DNA from: an uncultured Porphyromonadaceae bacterium
GTDB lineage: Bacteria > Bacteroidota > Bacteroidia > Bacteroidales > Muribaculaceae
DNA: 8,079 nt
NCBI GenBank assembly: GCA_947176355.1
Contig: CAMWQY010000117.1
Coordinates: 1 to 8,079, forward strand
Direction: 5' to 3'
A program made the position numbers and the translations under genes. Positions 5,481 through 8,079 of this stretch are shown in pieces. Positions within the stretch are counted from its first letter, which is position 1, and each line of letters starts with the position of its first letter. A model generated the notes under the pieces. It saw nothing but the letters and a program-made list of their open reading frames with translations. It did not search any database and was not told the origin of the DNA.

Positions 5481-7205
5481 ATGAATTCTCAATCCACACA
5501 GACACCTGAGAATCCTGAAAAATTTCAGATGGTGGCAAAGACCTTTCAAGGTCTTGAGGAAGTGCTACGCGACGAGCTCATAGAGCTCGGTGCTGAAAAT
5601 GTCGAGGTAGGCAAACGCATGGTGCAGTTTGAAGGCGACCTCGCTTTGATGTACAAAGCCAACATTTGCTGTCGCACAGCTCTGAGAATATTGAAACCTA
5701 TAGTGAAATTCACTGCATCCAATCCCGATGAGCTCTATGATGCGGTCCGCGAGATTGAATGGGAGAAATATATGTCTCCCGAATCCACATTCTCGATTGA
5801 CCCTACTGTATCGAGCGCAGATTTCACTCACTCTAAGTTTGTCACATACCGTGTAAAAGACGGAATTGTCGACCATTTCAACGATGTCTTCGGCAAGCGC
5901 CCGTCTATCCGCCTTCAGGGTGCCGATATCCAGCTTAACGTGCACATCTCTGAAGACAGAGTCACTATATCTCTCGACTCAAGCGGAGAGCCCCTGTCGA
6001 AGCGTGGATATAAGGTGGAGAATACCGAAGCTCCTATCAATGAAGTGCTCGCTGCCGGCATAATTATGCTGACCGGATGGAAAGGCGATTGCGACTTTGC
6101 CGATCCTATGTGCGGATCCGGCACTTTCCTGATCGAAGCTGCACTGATAGCCGCAAATATTAACCCGGGCATATATCGGGAGAAATTCGCATTTGAGACA
6201 TGGGAAGACTTCGATGAAGAACTCTTTGAAGAAATTTATAATGACGACTCCGCCGAACGCGAATTCGCATACAAGATTTATGGCGGCGACATTGATCCCG
6301 AAGTAGTCAAGATAGCGCGCCGCAACATAAAGAGTGCAAAGGTGGAAAGCATGGTAGAAGTCAGCTGTAAGAGCATCGAGGACTGGACTGACAATGCGCC
6401 CGAAGGAGTCCTCGTGATGAATCCTCCGTATGGACAGCGCATCAATCCTACCAATATGACTGCCCAAGCTCTCTACCGCACTATCGGCACATGCCTTAAG
6501 AAAAATTTCGAGGGCTGGAATGCTTGGATCATTGGGCTTGAAGATGGATTTATGCAAGATATAGGACTAAAACCATCTGCAAAATATCCTCTTTACAACG
6601 GTGGCCTGGAATGTACACTCAACGAATATGTGATGTTCGGCGGAGCATACAATGATTTCAGGGCAGAAGGAGGAGTGGTAAAACACGGAGCCGGCAAAGG
6701 CGACGGTCCAAAAGTGAGACGTATGTCCGACCGCGAATGGGAAGATGACGCTAAGCGCTACGACGGAAAGAGCCGTAAAAAAGATTCCGGAAAGGGCGAC
6801 CGTCAGAAACGTCGCATCAACGACAAGCCTCTCCACTATAAAGATGACGACGATAGCCGGCCGCTTTTCAACGACGACAAGCCACGCAGCTTCAACGACG
6901 AAAAACCGAGTAGATTCAACGACGACAAGCCAAAGCGATATGACAATGATAGTAAGCCTCGCAGGTTTGACAACGACGACAAGACGCGCAGATTCAACGA
7001 TAACAAACCTCGCAGATTTGACAACGGAGCTGACAAACCGCGTCGCTTCAATGATGACAGGAATCAGAAACCTCGCTATCAGACAGAAGGGCGCACCATC
7101 TCTAACAAAGGACCGAAGCTTACCAATTACACAGAAACCCTTGCTCCCGGCAAGATGCGTTCAAGGAAGAATTTCAAAAACTCATTCAATCAGGACGACG
7201 AGTGA
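5481..7205 (+). CDS. rlmL: RlmL-type THUMP-domain 23S rRNA (guanine-N2) methyltransferase with repetitive tail
   Basis: A 574-residue protein of the COG0116 family, SAM-dependent N2-guanine methyltransferases that modify 23S rRNA (m2G2445 by RlmL in E. coli). The N-terminal THUMP/ferredoxin-like RNA-binding part spans about 16-165. LDSSGEPLSKRGYK (165-178) is the family linker. Motif I is DPMCGSGTFLIEAA (208-221), an acidic ribose-binding region follows at GGDIDPEVVKIARRN (268-282), and the catalytic NPPYGQR is at 314-320. The fold ends near 393. There is no RlmK-like second methyltransferase domain as in the fused E. coli protein. Instead about 180 hydrophilic residues follow, including eight diverged copies of an RRFNDDKP-like unit (460-531), then LTNYTETLAPGKMRSRKNF near the end. 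The start is 9 bases after the ftsZ stop, suggesting one transcript. The family is secure; the exact target base is inferred. Confidence 0.9.
   Translation: MNSQSTQTPENPEKFQMVAKTFQGLEEVLRDELIELGAENVEVGKRMVQFEGDLALMYKANICCRTALRILKPIVKFTASNPDELYDAVREIEWEKYMSPESTFSIDPTVSSADFTHSKFVTYRVKDGIVDHFNDVFGKRPSIRLQGADIQLNVHISEDRVTISLDSSGEPLSKRGYKVENTEAPINEVLAAGIIMLTGWKGDCDFADPMCGSGTFLIEAALIAANINPGIYREKFAFETWEDFDEELFEEIYNDDSAEREFAYKIYGGDIDPEVVKIARRNIKSAKVESMVEVSCKSIEDWTDNAPEGVLVMNPPYGQRINPTNMTAQALYRTIGTCLKKNFEGWNAWIIGLEDGFMQDIGLKPSAKYPLYNGGLECTLNEYVMFGGAYNDFRAEGGVVKHGAGKGDGPKVRRMSDREWEDDAKRYDGKSRKKDSGKGDRQKRRINDKPLHYKDDDDSRPLFNDDKPRSFNDEKPSRFNDDKPKRYDNDSKPRRFDNDDKTRRFNDNKPRRFDNGADKPRRFNDDRNQKPRYQTEGRTISNKGPKLTNYTETLAPGKMRSRKNFKNSFNQDDE
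6858..7073 (+). repeat. Protein-coding repeat: eight RRFNDDKP-like units in the RlmL tail
   Basis: Residues 460-531 of the methyltransferase read as eight units of 8 to 11 residues: RPLFNDDKP, RSFNDEKP, SRFNDDKP, KRYDNDSKP, RRFDNDDKT, RRFNDNKP, RRFDNGADKP and RRFNDDRNQKP. A partial RYQ follows. Each unit pairs a basic-aromatic start (R/K-R-F/Y) with an acidic Asn/Asp centre and a Lys-Pro end. The codons differ between units (for example AAC GAC GAC, AAT GAT GAC, GAC AAC GAC), so the peptide pattern is conserved more than the DNA. It resembles disordered RNA-contacting tails on other RNA enzymes; that role is inferred. Confidence 0.85.
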
Positions 7206-8079
7206 TGGAGACGGTAGCCCCCGAACAGGAGAATGACAATTACCTGACCGCCGGACCCGGGTCGATGATAATAGGATCTATAGCAGCGATCATAATGATT
7301 GCTGCTACTGTGCTTTTTATGCCATCTTTAAGCCCGGAAGGAGAATTTGGTCTTTGTATCACATTGCCTCCTAATCCATTACCTACCGCAATAGCTTGCA
7401 GCATCAACACCCTGCTTATTGTTTTGGCTATTTTCTTGGCATTCATATTCAATAAGAAGCATTCTTTTGTAAAGAGCACGGAAGCTTTGCTGCCGACTGC
7501 CATGGCTGTGATATTGGCATCAAATCCGGTCAATACTTCATATCTTGGCTCGCCGATAATAATGCTGATAGTCAATCTTATATGCCTCGACATTCTGATG
7601 AAGGCATATAATGCCGAAAATGCTACCACCTCAATGTTTGCCGTTGCCACTTATCTGTCGTTAGGATCAATGGTGCAATATGCATTTTTGGTGCTGATTT
7701 TTGTATATCCTATAATGGCTATCATGACGAAAGTGTGTAGGATAAAGGAGATAGTGGCCTATTTTATGGGACTTGTTGCCCCTTATTGGGTAGCCCTCGG
7801 ATTTGGATTCATATCCTTCTCCGACTTCCGTGTGCCACAATTCTTGGCAAATCTTCCCAATGCCGACGGCAACTATCTGCTCATGGTCTTTATCTCGCTC
7901 TGCACACTCGCCCTGGTAGGCCTGATGATGATGCTCAATAATGCCATGCTAATATATGCAGGCAACATGAGGGTCCGCACCTTCAACAATATGATAAATC
8001 TCTTAGGATTCACTTGCGGAATATTCATGCTTGCAGATTTTGATAATTTCGGAGCGTATGCATCTTCATTTTGCTTTGC
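7205..8079 (+). CDS. Polytopic membrane protein of unknown function (5' part)
   Basis: An open frame runs from ATG 7205 to the end of the window (291 complete codons, no stop), so the 3' end is missing. The start shares its A with the methyltransferase stop (TGATG), which implies translational coupling. About 20 polar residues (METVAPEQENDNYL...) are followed by many hydrophobic segments, roughly at residues 21-39, 60-82, 94-106, 115-132, 143-175 (probably two), 185-205, 224-243 and 264-278. Recognisable local stretches are SNPVNTSYLGSP (106-117), a Lys/Arg-rich loop KVCRIKEIVAYF (176-187) and LVAPYWVALGF (190-200). I do not recognise a catalytic motif. The layout, with a hydrophobic pair, a short basic RxKE-type loop and a G-L-x-x-P-Y segment, recalls uncharacterised Bacteroidota membrane families such as DUF6427. 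I cannot verify that and offer it only as a hypothesis. Confidence 0.85.
   Translation, partial: METVAPEQENDNYLTAGPGSMIIGSIAAIIMIAATVLFMPSLSPEGEFGLCITLPPNPLPTAIACSINTLLIVLAIFLAFIFNKKHSFVKSTEALLPTAMAVILASNPVNTSYLGSPIIMLIVNLICLDILMKAYNAENATTSMFAVATYLSLGSMVQYAFLVLIFVYPIMAIMTKVCRIKEIVAYFMGLVAPYWVALGFGFISFSDFRVPQFLANLPNADGNYLLMVFISLCTLALVGLMMMLNNAMLIYAGNMRVRTFNNMINLLGFTCGIFMLADFDNFGAYASSFCF

Noticed and set aside
5834..5841. TAAGTTTG inside the methyltransferase gene, a match to the -7 box
   Set aside because: There is no TTTG 19-21 bases upstream, and an isolated 6-position match is expected by chance.
6745..7236. 163-codon plus-strand frame rich in Ser, Thr and Arg overlapping the methyltransferase tail
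   Set aside because: It is the shifted reading of the Asp/Asn/Lys repeat codons. The real frame continues a clear methyltransferase and ends exactly at the start of the next gene.
7240..7650. 136-codon minus-strand frame opposite the membrane protein gene
   Set aside because: The plus strand has a longer continuous frame with coherent membrane segments and a coupled start at 7205. The antisense frame has no supporting feature.

Overview
The window is a segment of a Bacteroidota chromosome, most likely order Bacteroidales. A Muribaculaceae-like gut lineage is possible, but that is inferred from general resemblance only. The evidence is the gene order murG-murC-ftsQ-ftsA-ftsZ without murB or ddl between murC and ftsQ, the Bacteroidales-like wording of MurC, FtsA and FtsZ, A/T-rich start-codon contexts mostly lacking Shine-Dalgarno sequences, and one good match to the Bacteroidota -33/-7 promoter consensus. 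Everything recognisable is on the plus strand.

Layout: 1-310 is the 3' end of murG. 311-425 is the murG-murC junction, built largely from heptanucleotide repeats. A degenerate set in reverse orientation (292-319) overlaps the end of murG, and nine uninterrupted plus-oriented units (366-428) end on the murC start codon. Then come murC (426-1823), a candidate internal promoter inside the AT-rich 3' end of murC (1712-1743), ftsQ (1877-2725), ftsA (2735-4057), ftsZ (4095-5471), an rlmL-type THUMP/methyltransferase gene with a long repetitive hydrophilic tail (5481-7205), and the 5' part of a polytopic membrane protein of unknown function (7205 to the window end). The last gene starts on the A of the preceding stop codon. 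No gene-free stretch reaches 300 bases.

How the genes work together: MurG completes lipid II, and MurC commits UDP-MurNAc to stem-peptide synthesis. FtsQ is the bitopic divisome scaffold, FtsA tethers the Z-ring to the membrane, and FtsZ is the ring itself. This is the distal half of the division and cell wall (dcw) cluster. The methyltransferase and membrane protein follow so tightly (9-base gap, then a 1-base overlap) that they are probably co-transcribed with ftsZ, which would link ribosome maturation to division-gene expression.

This is mainly a housekeeping region, and I see no defence system, mobile element, CRISPR array or RNA gene. The most unusual structure is the heptamer element that forms both the murG end and the murC start and carries AUG-stop mini-ORFs closing at the murC initiation codon. 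Next come the candidate ftsQAZ promoter inside murC and the repetitive tail of the RlmL homologue.
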